From the NCBI GenBank assembly GCA_025024175.1, contig QCXZ01000001.1:14136001-14200000 (forward strand): a DNA stretch of 64,000 bases. Reading direction: 5' to 3'. Position 1 is the stretch's first letter. Each line of letters opens with the position of its first letter. Both the position numbers and the translations under genes were made by a program. Positions 25,201-35,433 of this stretch are shown here, piece by piece. The notes beneath the pieces were generated by a model. It had not been told where the DNA came from. It ran no database searches and worked only from the letters and a program-made list of their open reading frames with translations. This DNA comes from Rhyzopertha dominica. Taxonomy: Eukaryota; Arthropoda; Insecta; Coleoptera; Bostrichidae.

Positions 25201-26227
25201 TCCATATATAGGTAAATGAAATGCAATGTAAAATAATACACAACAAACTCCTAATCTCTTGATTTACCTGTGATGATATGGGTTTGTGTTCTACAGGGCT
25301 ATCGAAGTGAGGAACAGGTGGTGTCTTCAAATTCAAAATATCCGGACTCAGCTTAATGTCTTTCAAAAGGTTATCCATGGGTGGAATATTTTTTGGCTTC
25401 GGTGGTGACGTCGAATCCGGACATAGAAAAACTTCTATTTCACCAGAATCACTCTTCATCAATATACTATATTTATCATCATCATCGTCAGGAACGGACA
25501 GCTGTGTATTTGGAGGTGCCTTAATTGCCATTACAGTCTTGTTTTTATACTTGTTTATTGAACGTAGATCCTGATAAGTGATGTACCCGTATTTATCGTT
25601 ATTAAGTTTCCGCAGCTCATTTTCGGCCGACGATATTAAACTGTCCAACTGATTTTCCCTATCTTGAAGTTTTTGTACCTCACTTTTTAAAGCAGAATAT
25701 GTGTGACCTCCTTTACTTCCTCCTTTCCACTGAATATTGTTTTTTGATTTTTTCTCTAATATACCAATACCCTCTAACACATTTGTAATGTCATATATTC
25801 GCCTCTTTTGCACATTCAAAGTTTCAGACGCTTTGTTGAGATCAACAACCCCATCAGGTGACTTTTCAAGGAGAATTGTGAACTTTCTGGTGAGTAAAGT
25901 TAAAGAAGTGTCATATCTCGTATTCTTTTTTGTCGGTGTACTCCTCCGTTGTCTTTTTGGCTGTGGAGCTTTAAACTCCTGCTTTATAGGCACCACAACA
26001 CGTTGTTGATCTAGTACAAGTTTACGTTTAACTGCTGGAGCCTGACTTGGAATGTGAGTCGGTATCATTTGATTTTGAGGTGTTGCACCATAACCATGAT
26101 CATGTAAATGTGGACTCTCGCTAAGCTCAGATTTCACAATGTTCATGTCTGGAGTAGAACTGGACGGTACCACTCTATAACTGTTTGGACTCTCCATTGG
26201 TGATTTTCGATTGCCAGCACGCCGCAT
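4144..26227 (-). CDS. E2f1: E2F transcription factor, activator type (E2F1/2/3-like); gene span, 3 coding exons
   Basis: Coding exons are 26227-25268, 24016-23752 and 4262-4144, joining in phase to 447 aa. E2F pairs with DP to bind TTTSSCGC promoter sites and drive S-phase genes; RB-family proteins silence it. Seen here: a basic N-terminal region (KRQRR, 91-95); winged-helix DNA-binding domain about 103-168 with the family hallmark [16 protein letters not shown] (142-157); a heptad-rich dimerisation segment about 170-208; a marked box about 210-270; an acidic C-terminus ending [18 protein letters not shown], the RB-binding/transactivation motif. That motif marks an activator E2F, not E2F4-8. 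The ATG at 26227-26225 has A at -3. Both introns are GT-AG. The 19.5-kb second intron is packed with transposons. Family membership is certain; orthology to insect E2f1 is inferred. Confidence 0.93.
8735..9110 (+). pseudogene. RTE-like retrotransposon C-terminal remnant
   Basis: With one frame change, the translation follows the C-terminal tail common to RTE-type reverse transcriptases: [20 protein letters not shown], then [44 protein letters not shown], a basic run [11 protein letters not shown] and NDRKLWRRI. Intact elements read roughly 'TYAAETWTLT ... LRVFER ... IKQQRIRWLGH ... GRPRKRW ... W'. A TAA microsatellite (about 8982-9001) has expanded inside it. No RT core is present, so it is a truncated fossil. 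The superfamily call comes from remembered motif order. Confidence 0.6.
10471..10574 (+). pseudogene. hAT transposase dimerisation-domain remnant
   Basis: A short frame reads [17 protein letters not shown] then [16 protein letters not shown] and a stop. It resembles the C-terminal hATC motif (a 'T.a.aERsFS.Lkrik..lrs.m' pattern) conserved in hAT transposases, where it mediates multimerisation. The upstream 200 bp holds further degraded coding-like scraps. It is too short for certainty. Confidence 0.4.
10620..11997. mobile_element. Foldback (mariner-type) element with ~250-bp inverted arms
   Basis: Ends at TA/GAGGGTGATC on the left and TACCCTG/TA on the right, with TA duplications at 10618-10619 and 11998-11999. 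The first 260 bp (for example AGCAGACTCC-type and CTTCCTTAAGAAGTTATAGG segments) recur inverted in about 11745-11997 at moderate divergence. TA target duplication and an AGGGT terminus fit a non-autonomous Tc1/mariner derivative. No transposase frame remains. A SINE-like copy (11511-11705) is nested inside. Confidence 0.75.
11511..11705. mobile_element. Palindromic SINE-like element, copy 2
   Basis: Begins agaatgtagatggcaatgcc and ends cagcatagacatgcattttt, matching copy 1 at both ends. It is flanked by a 13-bp duplication with one mismatch (11498-11510, 11706-11718). The segment between the hairpin arms, containing taaactgcactgatgagc, is in the opposite orientation to copy 1, and the left arm is shorter. 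Confidence 0.7.
13046..13237 (+). pseudogene. Possible THAP-domain scrap
   Basis: A 63-codon frame contains [19 protein letters not shown] followed by TICAKHFI. The spacing of W/Y, RKD and C-x2-HF is like the second half of a THAP zinc finger, which is frequent in P-element and other transposases in insects. The N-terminal C-x(2-4)-C half is not in frame. Weak evidence; it could be coincidence. Confidence 0.25.
15290..16350 (+). other. GC-richer block with clustered splice-like signals inside E2F intron
   Basis: This stretch is clearly less AT-rich than its surroundings. On the plus strand it carries good donor/acceptor pairs: CATA/GTAAGTATT (about 15453) to TTTTGTTACAG (15540); GTGAGT (15583) to TTTGTTTTCAG (about 15800); GTGCAG (about 15975); AAAG/GTAAGTGTT (about 16049) to GTTTGTTGCAG (about 16224). 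The third putative exon carries an ATG and 15-16 codons, [15 protein letters not shown]. No protein family was recognised. It could be the 5' region of an unknown retroelement, a spliced non-coding transcript, or coincidence. Confidence 0.3.
18595..19205 (-). pseudogene. Penelope-like element fragment A (GIY-YIG endonuclease end)
   Basis: Read leftward, the frame includes NKLRNLL-like scraps and then [19 protein letters not shown], a GIY-YIG nuclease core (G-V-Y ... K-Y-I-G-Q-T) with the cysteine-containing spacer typical of Penelope-like elements. Next come [19 protein letters not shown] sequence and the 3' tail. Several stops break it. Fragment B (19270-20735) is the same tail in the opposite orientation, so the two form an inverted pair with an 80-bp spacer. 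The RT domain is absent from both. Confidence 0.75.
19270..20735 (+). pseudogene. Penelope-like element fragment B (GIY-YIG endonuclease end), interrupted
   Basis: The frame from 19485 reads [19 protein letters not shown], then RFKQHM, a well-preserved Penelope-type GIY-YIG core. After [14 protein letters not shown] the coding part decays and reaches an ATA-rich tail. A hAT element (19835-20589) splits it; the tail resumes at 20598 with sequence matching fragment A (shared motif tttaaatgtctttagtgttt) and ends near 20735. It lacks the RT domain and is inactive. Confidence 0.78.
19835..20589. mobile_element. Non-autonomous hAT transposon (755 bp)
   Basis: Terminal inverted repeats CAGTGATGGGCG / CGCCCATCACTG are bounded by an exact 8-bp target duplication CACACCAC (19827-19834 and 20590-20597). 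Eight-base duplications and CAGTG termini are diagnostic of hAT. Subterminal copies of CTACGCG/TCTAC motifs occur near both ends, as for transposase-binding sites. No transposase frame is visible. It is inserted in Penelope fragment B and so is younger than it. Confidence 0.88.
22227..23132. mobile_element. Foldback element (~0.9 kb, arms ~400 bp)
   Basis: Left arm 22227-22640 and right arm about 22725-23132 are inverted copies along nearly their whole length. Shared landmarks include TTAGGTAATAATA at the ends, TTTCGGTCCTTATA, CTACAAGAAACTACTTAAC, GACAAGTTTTAA and AACAATATGACA, leaving a spacer of about 85 bp. Divergence is perhaps 15-20 percent. No transposase was seen. The superfamily is unknown; the target duplication is not obvious. 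Confidence 0.75.
23752..24016 (-). CDS. E2f1: E2F coding exon 2
   Basis: Acceptor TTATTCCAG/ACTTGC and donor CAAG/GTAGGC. 265 nt, entering in phase 0 and leaving one base for a split Gly codon. It encodes the Ser/Asn-rich linker between marked box and transactivation domain ([11 protein letters not shown] ... [10 protein letters not shown]). No conserved motif of its own; the phase match to exons 1 and 3 supports it. Confidence 0.85.
24017..25267 (-). other. E2F intron 1
   Basis: GT-AG intron of 1,251 nt with donor ACAG/GTAAAT. No coding or repeat signal recognised. Confidence 0.85.
25268..26227 (-). CDS. E2f1: E2F coding exon 1 (DNA-binding, dimerisation, marked box)
   Basis: 960 nt, 320 complete codons from ATG to donor CAG/GTAAAT. 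It holds the whole winged helix, dimerisation helix and marked box. If the intron is retained the frame runs only 30 further non-conserved codons to a stop at 25175, which supports the donor. Confidence 0.93.
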
Positions 26228-26989
26228 TTTTAAGTATTAAGTTTTGTTGGTTAGAATAATTTAAAAAGCAATATGAATACTTAATAAATGTATGATCGAA
26301 AAATCCAAAGCTGGCGAAGTGTATCTACGAAAAAAGTACCTTTAAAACTCCCAAAAATTTGGAAGGGAAGGTGGCGAAATAAATTTACACAGTTCTGAAA
26401 ATATCAGCATGTTAGGCTGTTAAATGGTATTAACTATAAAGTAAACTCCAACATAGAATTATCACTGATGATCCAAATCCAGGATAACGAGTTACCACGA
26501 AGCTAGCTGCCCCCTAACGCTACTAATTACCGAATATGAACGCCACCCTCCCCAGCTTATTTGTCAGACTATAATCAAAAAACGGGCCTAATGCCTGATA
26601 AATACAGGAATAATACTTACATTTTGTTGTCCCTGGCTTGGTGTACCTTTAACTCACACGTTTTAAGTTATCATTTAAAATAAAAACTTCCTACACACCC
26701 GAAATAATGCATGTTCCGGAATTCCAAAGAAAATGGTTGCCAAGCCACTTGTACAAAGCAGCTGAAGTCACGGTATCACATTTGAGCGTATTGTAACCCA
26801 TCCATCAGGCTAATATCATTTTTAAAACAATATTTAAGCAGCTCAGGGACCGGGCTCCCAGAAAATGCCAAACAAAACTAAATAACTGTTAAAATTCAGC
26901 CATTAACGGCTTTTGAAACCAACGTTCAATTCGCTTCGCGTGTGCACCGCAGTGCAAGTTACAAAACATCTGCCATCTGTACCGGGAAC

Positions 26990-26999
26990 TTGGCGCGAA
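26990..26999 (+). promoter_or_regulatory. Consensus E2F/DP binding site
   Basis: TTGGCGCGAA matches TTTSSCGC-type E2F sites (TTGGCGCG core) about 765 bp upstream of the E2F ATG. It suggests autoregulation, which is well known for E2F1 genes. Confidence 0.5.
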
Positions 27000-27003
27000 G
27001 CGT

Positions 27004-27013
27004 TGCGCATGCG
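27004..27013. promoter_or_regulatory. NRF1-like palindrome
   Basis: TGCGCATGCG, one base short of the YGCGCAYGCGCR NRF1/Ewg consensus, four bases from the E2F site. Confidence 0.4.
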
Positions 27014-27649
27014 AAAAACTCCGGTACACAGATGATCCCCTGAAGTGTTCCCCTATGGTTAGGTTTTGCAGCTGCTAAAGGGGCAATCAGGACACGGATA
27101 AATAAAATCTTGCTTCTTTGTTTTCTTATTTTAGCTAGATAAACCTAAATTTCGGACAATTTTTTTATCTTTCCACAAAACCTAACCTTACCAATTCTAA
27201 CAGCCGTAGATGCCCGGGCCCGGAGTAGAAAAGGATAGAGACATGTAAACAAATATGGCAGATTGTAAGCGAGGGAATTCAATCGCTCTAATTAAACTGT
27301 ACCAACTTTTATTACAATTAATTAAGTAAAAAGTAAGAATATAACTACCTGGTAGCAATTTGTAATTTCGCAGTTTTACAAAGAAATTGTCTATACATAA
27401 ATAGGTATATTCAATTGTATAAGTGAATGCTAATGACATATTTTGACTTTTGATGTTTGTACCTAATATATATGATTGTAATTTATTACAAAATTTAACG
27501 TCTTTTTAATTTCTATTCCAAAATACCATTATCCCGTAAACCAGAACTTTCCAAATTGTGTTTTTAGGTATACCTATAAAGGTACCTGCTAATTAGTTCA
27601 TAAAGATAGATTTTTCAACTGATTCAGTCTTTAGACTGCAACGGTGCAC

Positions 27650-27697
27650 ATGAATCAGCCGACACTTAAATCAACCGACACATGAACCAACCGACAA
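27650..27697. repeat. Tandem 16-nt repeat (3 units)
   Basis: Three adjacent units: atgaatcagccgacac, ttaaatcaaccgacac, atgaaccaaccgacaa. An inverted unit, tgtcggttgattcat, lies at 29324-29338, so these could be subterminal repeats of an unrecognised 1.7-kb element. Confidence 0.6.
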
Positions 27698-28202
27698 AGT
27701 TACTAAACGTCAGTGGTACCCAACAAGTTAGAAATGAAGCGTTGTCGGCCACCAACTATGCAGCTACGTTAAAAATGTAATGGCATTGAGTGCTTTATTA
27801 CTTTAAATTTAATTTTGATTGAGAATAATGGTCGCAACTTGTTGAATGTTCAAGCTTCAGAAGTAGGGGGTATTCGACCTTTTGATTTAATAAAATTAAG
27901 CGAACTCTTTTTCCATAGCCAAGCTTTCATCATTATTTAAGACATCATCAGGGCTTCTACAATAAATTTACAATGGAATAAGAATATGATAAAGATAAGT
28001 TTTATGTAAATCTTACCGAAAGTGCGATTAATTTAAAGAAGTCTAAAGCTTAAAGTTTAATTATTATATATCTATCACATGTAGTTCTAAATGGTTTGGC
28101 TAACATCAGTATATTATATTGAAACATCTAATATGTTGCACACATGTTTATATAACCTTGTAAAACTCGTGTAAAACTTGTTAAAAAACAATACAATATT
28201 AA

Positions 28203-28378
28203 GGCCCCGTTGCACAAAGCGTGGTTAACCAGACCCCCTGGTTAACACGCGGTCAACGGGCAGTTGTCATGGAAACGGTTCTTTTTAAAGGTTCTTCATT
28301 GGTGCTGCCTATGGCAACGGCTGGTTAACCGCGTGTTAACCAGGGGGTCTGGTTAACCACGCTTTGTGCAACGGGGCC
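28203..28378. mobile_element. PIF/Harbinger-type MITE (176 bp)
   Basis: Starts GGCCCCGTTGCACAAAGC and ends with its complement GCTTTGTGCAACGGGGCC. The 3-bp duplication TAA is at 28200-28202 and 28379-28381. The arms stay complementary for about 50 bp, through GTGGTTAACCAG and the AGACCCCCTGG motif. TAA/TTA duplication plus GGCCC termini is the PIF/Harbinger signature. Near-perfect arms imply recent insertion. Confidence 0.88.
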
Positions 28379-28712
28379 TAAGTGTTGTTAAGTAATGCCC
28401 TTGATTATAATATAAATAATAACAAATAAACTTGTAATAACCCACCGGGTGTGGATAGCCTGCAGGTAAAGAAAACTCAGCGGAGAATTATATACAACCA
28501 GGTATATTGTAAAAATTAAATATATACAAAATGAAACGTGTTTACGTTATAAGTTACGTTAAGTTATAAGATTTACAATTAGGAATAAAGAAAACAATGA
28601 TTAGTTGTTCAAACATTTATTAACAATGCTGCTGTTGAAAAAAGACGAATAAGATAATGCAATTTTTCAATTAATATGTATATATATCAAATAATAAACT
28701 TAAAAATATAAA

Positions 28713-28761
28713 TAACACAAACGACAGTCCACACTAAAGGTGCACACTGTCGTTTGTGTTA
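28713..28761. repeat. Short perfect hairpin
   Basis: taacacaaacgacagt (28713-28728) and its exact complement (28746-28761) with a 17-nt loop. The arms are too short for a typical miRNA precursor; a MITE relic is possible. Confidence 0.55.
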
Positions 28762-30215
28762 CTTATGAGCCCAAAAAATTGTTTAATAGGCATTATCGTG
28801 TTAAACTTTTTTTAATGATGCTAGCTTCATCATGTAGTTAAATATGAATATTATAAAGCTACTGAAAAAGTAATGCCCTTAATTATACCTACCCTGGAAG
28901 CATTGGAAGAAATTTTTACACATCAGTTTAGGAACATCCTTATTTAGTCGTTTAGTTGTTTAAGTACATACTTAAACTGTCCGTGTTTATATTTCAATGT
29001 CATTCCAAATGTTGTTTTTGTTAAAATTCGTTTGTGGAGCTAAATATGTTTTTGAATATTAAAAATTTATTTATTATCTTAGACGTTACTTGTGTTATTA
29101 CATTTTTAAAATTACTCCTTCACCTGCAAGTAGTTTTTAGTTTAAAGATTCAATGGCTTTTCCTGCAAGCACATTTACTGAACATCGCGATAATTCAAAT
29201 TACACGTGTACATGTCGTGTTGCCTATTCCATATTTTGCTGTTTACACCAACTATGGAGTACCNCTGGAAATCACCAGATCCGCCATGTCAATTCCCCCA
29301 GATAAAAATTCATAACCTATATCTGTCGGTTGATTCATATGGACTCGACTGCAACTAGAAAGCTCAGTGAAATCAGAAACGTAATAAAGCCGCTGTAGCA
29401 TTTCACATTTTTATATATATATTTATACCGCACTGAAAACAAGGTACCTAAATCTTTGTCACTAACTCAATTAAAAAAAAACACCCCAAGTAAATTTAAT
29501 AGTAAATTATATTTTAGGGGGGACACTTGAATGAGTACTTACCTAGAGACGTTCGCGTCATTTCAACCCCTAAATTAGGCAGTATGTATTTATTTTTATC
29601 TTTTTTTTTGTTGTTTGTTTTATTGTTAGTTAAATAATTCCTCTAGAAGTCCAAATAATGCGAAAAAATAGGGAAAACGGTTCAACAATACCATCCCCGA
29701 AAAGTATATAACTGGCACTTGTAGCTATTGCAAAATGTATGGGAATTGATTAGTGCATGTTTGTAGAAAAAATGTGTTAACGCATTTTTTGCCCATTGTT
29801 TTTAGCATACTTTTTATCAATAGTCGAATCTATATAATTACATAGAGAAGTCATTTTTCAAAGAATGTTGGCTCAATTTTTAAATTAATAAAACTCTGTT
29901 GTAACAAATGAGACAGGCTATAATACAAATTTTAAATAGTACCAAATTAAAGAAAACAGCATTAATTTTACCCCTATTCCCATAAAAAAGTAAATAAAGT
30001 AAAGAGGGGCATCTTCAAGAAATGAAGTGAATTTAGTAAAAATGTCAAAAACTCGAGTGGGTCATTTTCAAGCCTTTCGAGGTAATATATAGCTACTGTA
30101 GTAGTATTTCTCATTTCAAAACTGTTAGCAAACATTTATTTCCCACAATAATTATATTATACAATTATTATTATAGGGTTCCATACATATTATAATACAC
30201 AATGCCGATCTAAAG

Positions 30216-31769
30216 TTAAAAAACCGCTGCAAGTTGAATCAATAATTCCACATCCAATTGTCAACATGACATTTACGTGTTTATTTCTTATACTATACGA
30301 TTGGTAATCAGGTTTTGAGCATTTTTTCTTTCTACACATAATTTCTAATACAAACAGTCCTCATGATATTAGCAAAAATACATAAATTTTTAAAATCGGT
30401 TTTTTCTAAAGAACTCGAAAATTATTAACTTAACAAAAAAATTACAAGAATGCTTTCTGATCAGAAATTTGATTTTCTATATAATACTAAAATTTTAAAA
30501 AAAATCGTACGAGCAGGGTCCAAAATAGGTTTTTTGGGAATATTCCGAAAATGTCAAAATTTTGGATAAATTTTCTAATACACTTTTTGTGAGCAATTCT
30601 ATTTCCTATCTGATGGTATTTTCATTTTTTTAAATATATTAAATATATTCGGATATATTTAGAAAAAACCGTTTTCTTAAAGTGATGCTTTTTGCTAATA
30701 TCTGCACCGAAAATTTATAAGAACGAATGATACTCGCAGTTATACTACAAATCACATACTAAATAAAAAAAACATGAATAAAAATTTGCAAAAAGGGTAC
30801 TTATCCCCCAATTTCGCCCCCTTCCCGATACCCCCTACTTACCCCACAAACAATAGGTCGCTTTGGCTAGTTGAGATTTATATGTTTGCCAAATTTTTAA
30901 GTTCATATATTAAGTCTTTCGAAAGTTATCGTGTCCACAAACAAAACCACAGACACACAGACAAGGAATTTGTTTTTGCCCAAATTTTGTTTTTTTGCAT
31001 TTTCGACCATTTTAAAGCGAATGAGCAAATAAAATTTTTTTTCGCAATACAATACTTTCCATCCGTTGGATGTGGAAGTAAAATGACTCTTTTACATTTG
31101 TCAAAATCCAAGATGGCTTCACAATCGCTACCAATTTGATAATTTTAAATAGCAATGTTATTTTACTCCATATCCAATGGATGGAAAGTATTGTATCGCT
31201 TCAGTCGCTTTAAAATGCTCGAAAACGTCCAAAAACAAAATTTGAGCAAAAAATTTCTTGTCTGTGTGTGGACAGCTTAAATTTCGAAAGACCTAATTTA
31301 ACATATGAACTTGAAATTTGGCATAAATATAAATCTCAACTACCCAAAACGACCTATTGTTTTTGGAGTAAGTATATGGTATAGGGAAGGGGGTGAAATT
31401 GTGGGTTTTTTTTTATTTTTTTTCCCTTTTAGTATGAGATTAGGAGTACAATTGCGAGTGTTATTCGTCCTTTAAATTTTTGGTGCAGCAAACTGTTTAG
31501 AAGATATTAGCACAAACCGCCATTTTAAAAAACCGTTTTTTCCTATATATCTCAGAAAAGCACTCTTGAAATTTTTTTGTTAAGTGAATTAAACTGATTT
31601 TAAAAATTTATGGATTTTTGCTAATATTACAAGAACCGTTTGTCGTAGAAAAGAATGTGTCAAAACCTGAATATTGATCGTATAATATATAAGAAATAAA
31701 AGCGTAAATGTCATTTTGACAATTTGATGTGAGTACCTACTGATTCAATTTGCAACAGGTTCGCTTAAC
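30216..31769. mobile_element. Large foldback element (~1.55 kb)
   Basis: Two arms of roughly 700-850 bp face each other around a centre near 31110. Paired landmarks: GCAAGTTGAATCA (30228) with TGATTCAATTTGC (31739); GACATTTACG with CGTAAATGTCATTTTGACA; AAAACCGTTTT blocks; TTGGATG / CCAATGGATGG near the centre. Terminal boundaries and target duplication are unclear. A single arm of the same family lies at about 56497-57187. No coding capacity was recognised. Confidence 0.75.
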
Positions 31770-31965
31770 AATATATATATCGGTTCAATTCCAGCTTTCG
31801 TTCCGCTAAAAATAACGGTTTGGTTATTAAACGTTTTATTGTATTTATTATTATATACCTATTGTTCCGAGTTATCAAAACCGTAGCACGTCCGCGCTTC
31901 GACATTTCTAGTCAGAATCAGGAGTCAGACGCAGACTACACCGCGATTTTCACCCATCAGTTGTT

Positions 31966-32335
31966 GATCTAGAAGATTGGTTCTCCCGGTGGAAAATAAG
32001 AGTCCAATCCGAAAAGAGCTCTGTATTATTTCTGAGCAAAAGGAGAAAACAGCTAGACCAGAACATAGAGATTTTTGATAGCGACATCCCGTGGAAAGAA
32101 GTCAAGTATCAAGGCATTCCCATCAAGGTGATCCAAAACAAGGTTCTCAATCCCTGGTTCTTCATGAACTCTCAAACACACAGGGTTCTCGAAGTTCCTT
32201 CGAACCAAGAATTTATCCTAAAAGCAGCCGTCAAGGCATTCCACAAAGCGGACGTCCACGAAAACCCACATATTCGTAATCTGGGAGATTACGATGAAAC
32301 GGAAACTCATATCCACAAGAGGCCCAAGATAACAC
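31966..32335 (+). pseudogene. Jockey-clade non-LTR reverse transcriptase fragment with internal deletion
   Basis: The frame reads EDWFSRWKIRVQSEKS, SVLFLSKRRKQ, PWKEVKYQGI, then jumps to VIQNKVLNPWFFMNSQTHR, EVPSNQEFILKAAVKAF and IRNLGDYDE. Intact Jockey/BS-type elements have about 100 codons between the 'W...KYLGV' thumb segment and the 'IQNKVLR...' tail; those are missing here. There is no palm domain upstream and no stops within the fragment, which suggests a fairly recent truncation. Confidence 0.8.
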
Positions 32336-32339
32336 TGCT

Positions 32340-34330
32340 ACAGTTAGTACCTTCAAAGCCCTGCCGACGTCCAGGGCAGCCGCAATATACTTTTTGTAGC
32401 AATATGTTATTGCCTTTTGGAAAAACGATACTTCGATAAGGGTGTTATGTGATTTGACTCTTTACAAATACCTCATAAAATTTTGGAGGTNTTGGAGATT
32501 AAACACAAGCTAATTATAGTACATTAATGATATTGTAAGTAATGTCTAGTATACATAAATTGAACAATATTTATCGAGTATATAATGTTTTAGCCCAGTA
32601 TTCATTTGCATTAATTTTGCAACCACCATACATTATATNGTGCATTCGACAACATCAGCCAGCAGTTGCCTAATGATGTTCCGGTACAGTTGTCCAGTAA
32701 AGTTATTAAAAATGAGTAAATCATATTTAATTTGATAATGAATTTTAAGATTCTCCAATATTCGTGTGTTAACTTATATGAATACAATTAACAATCCGTT
32801 GTGAAAAGCTATAGTATTTTTTAAGTAATGTGAATTCCAAAAATGAATTGAAATTGGACGCTGAAAAATAAAATGTCAAAAAAGTCATACGTTAAATAAC
32901 TACAATATTAAAAGACAACAATAATGAAATGACACGGTAGAAAATCTCTAAAAGAAGTTTAATTTTAAATGAAAGATAAACATATGAAAATAAATAAACT
33001 GCCTTTAATTAATTTTATACCTATAAGACACAACCCTTGCGAACTAATATTCACTCATAGTTTCGTATTATAACATTCTATTTTATCAAACATGTTTTTT
33101 TGTCATCCTACCATGTTTAGTTCTCATTTTTGTTTTTTGATTCTTTTACTAGTACTTCGAATTAATATACAAATTTGTGATATTTTAATAAGTTGGGGGT
33201 ACAGTTGAACTTGGCACCACTCCTAATTCACAGTAAGTTTATTATCCAAGACTCCAAGATCAAGCGGTTGGTTTTTATTTTTGAATTTTATTGCAAGGAA
33301 AAGTTTCGTATGTCAGTGGATCAGCCCAATTTTATTTAAAAAATTTTTAAGTACCTATAACAGAGATATACTGAAATGAGTTTTATAAGACTGAAAGTAC
33401 ATGAATAGCCCTTGATATAAAGTATTTTTTGCCTACATGTTTTTTTATTTAAAAATAAATTTTTGCTTACTTTTTTCCTGAATAAGAATAGGTATAATGC
33501 AAAACTCCTTATGAATCTGTAACTGGTGGTGAGCTAAAATTCTCGAGTGTAATAACTTGTATTTATTTCAAGAAGTAAATGGATTTGTGTTAGTGTCCAG
33601 TTGGCCTATTGCAAATAACGACAAAATTTGTTGAGATTATTTGGTGCTGCGTTGGCGAACGCTCTTACGATGAATGGTGCATCATGTAGTAATAAATAAA
33701 TTAAATATAATAAATCAGTACAAAAATTATAGCAAACACAACGCAAACCTCTGCTTCGCCACTGAAAGTTTGTTTTACTTTTTTATTTTGGCTTTTCCTT
33801 TTTTGTCTACTACCACCCCCCAGCGCCGCTCTTGGATAGGGATATGTGGTTTACAACTTGGTTACAATAAAATTGTTATTAAACTACTACTGTATAAATA
33901 TATAAAATATCATATAATCACAACTTACCTTATTTAAAAACAAATTGTCTTTCCAGAACCAATTTTATAACTGATTTTTGCGCAAAATTGTTTCAAACAC
34001 TTCTTGCACAGTAGATGGCAACAGACATTAATACAATTTGGATCATCCTATCACCTGAAGCAGCAAAATAACTTCGTTTTACAGTAAACATGTTACGATA
34101 TGTACAATATGATGTCTATTAAGTTCTTTCGTTGGACAAATATGTATTTTTTGTACACTTAATAAAAACATTATGTTCAGTTAGTTGTGATAAATAAACT
34201 CTCGAACTTTTGGTTGTCAACTGCCTATTGAAGTTTAGCTGTACTTTTTTAAATAGTACTACATTCAGAATTTATCAGAGAGTAAAATGTCACTCCATAT
34301 TTTTTGGTATTTACCAACTATAATAACAGT
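32340..34330. other. Intergenic, no feature recognised
   Basis: AT-rich sequence between the Jockey fragment and the inferred end of pumilio. Short open frames have no family resemblance. A Pumilio-type site occurs at 34099-34106, relevant only if the pumilio 3' UTR extends this far. Confidence 0.5.
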
Positions 34331-35089
34331 AAAAGAATTTTATTTATGTTTATTTATTACTACCGTGGTAAAAAATAATAAAATCGAGATACATTATTAT
34401 CATACATAAACAGAGGAGTCCTAATAAAAACTATCATGCATTCGATAATAATAAAATTTACACAGACATAAGATAATAAATATAAATATACAGCCGTAGA
34501 ATCCACAGAGAGCCATATTCTGTTTTGAAACTTAAGTGATCCCCGCCCAGCTACCCTATAAGCAGATGCTCAAAGCACCGCAAGAATACAATTAACAACC
34601 AGATCGCTCCATTTTAAATACACAGTTTACACGATTTGTATTTTTAATTACAAGGAAGTGTATACCCTCAAAAACGGCTCAAATTTTACAGAACATTTTT
34701 ACACATGTATTATACAGTTTACAAACATCATGTAGTAACCAAATGTGAATTTACACTTTACATTTTGTATTTTTTTAGTTATCTTTACATCAGTCTCTGG
34801 CCACACTGCCAAATCGCTATTTAATATTCTGCCATCAAGTTCTCCGCCAAACCCCGTTTTAATAGTAAACAGTCTTTCTTCCTTTGATAGAGCAGTTTTA
34901 GCTCGTCTGCAAGTAAATTCAAAATTCAAACTGCAATAGTAGCTCTAAAAGGAAAAGAGGACACATATATTTAAAATACAATACAAATAATTTTCTAAGT
35001 ACAAAAATGGGATTACTTTACATGATTATACACTATTAAACACTTTATCATATAAATACAGTTATGATTAATTTAAACTCAGTTTAACA

Positions 35090-35097
35090 TATATACA
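35090..35097 (-). promoter_or_regulatory. Pumilio response element
   Basis: Minus-strand TGTATATA, the exact preferred octamer, in the likely pumilio 3' UTR. Confidence 0.45.
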
Positions 35098-35425
35098 TAT
35101 CACTGGCGGGAGGGGAGAGATGGCATTAGAATTACTTGTTTACCAAACATCCTTAATAAGTGCATCAATTGCCATAGTACATGCAAATTATGGCGATTTC
35201 AACATGACTGTTTAATGTTTAGGTAAAGGAAACTATATTACATATAATACAAGAGCTGTGGCAGTCCAAACGCACCTATTAAAGACAAATGATACACATT
35301 TTCAAACTAAACAGTCCAGTGGATATATGCACACACACTATTCAGCACGTACAACTTCGACTCAGTTCGGTGGTTTCAAATGAGATGAACTGCAAAAATT
35401 CACCGACACGGAATGTTAAATTCTA

Positions 35426-35433
35426 TATATACA
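35426..35433 (-). promoter_or_regulatory. Pumilio response element
   Basis: Minus-strand TGTATATA, exact octamer. Confidence 0.45.

Larger units (their letters stand above)
26228..27100 (-). promoter_or_regulatory. E2F upstream / probable promoter region
   Basis: Sequence 5' of the E2F ATG. It becomes CpG-richer near 26900-27050, with a consensus E2F site (26990-26999) and an NRF1-like palindrome (27004-27013), as expected of a TATA-less housekeeping promoter. No splice acceptor was firmly placed, so an upstream non-coding exon is possible. Confidence 0.5.

Noticed and set aside
30774..31139. 121-codon plus-strand frame
   Set aside because: Lies inside the left arm of the foldback and has a near-mirror antisense frame in the other arm; a by-product of the repeat.
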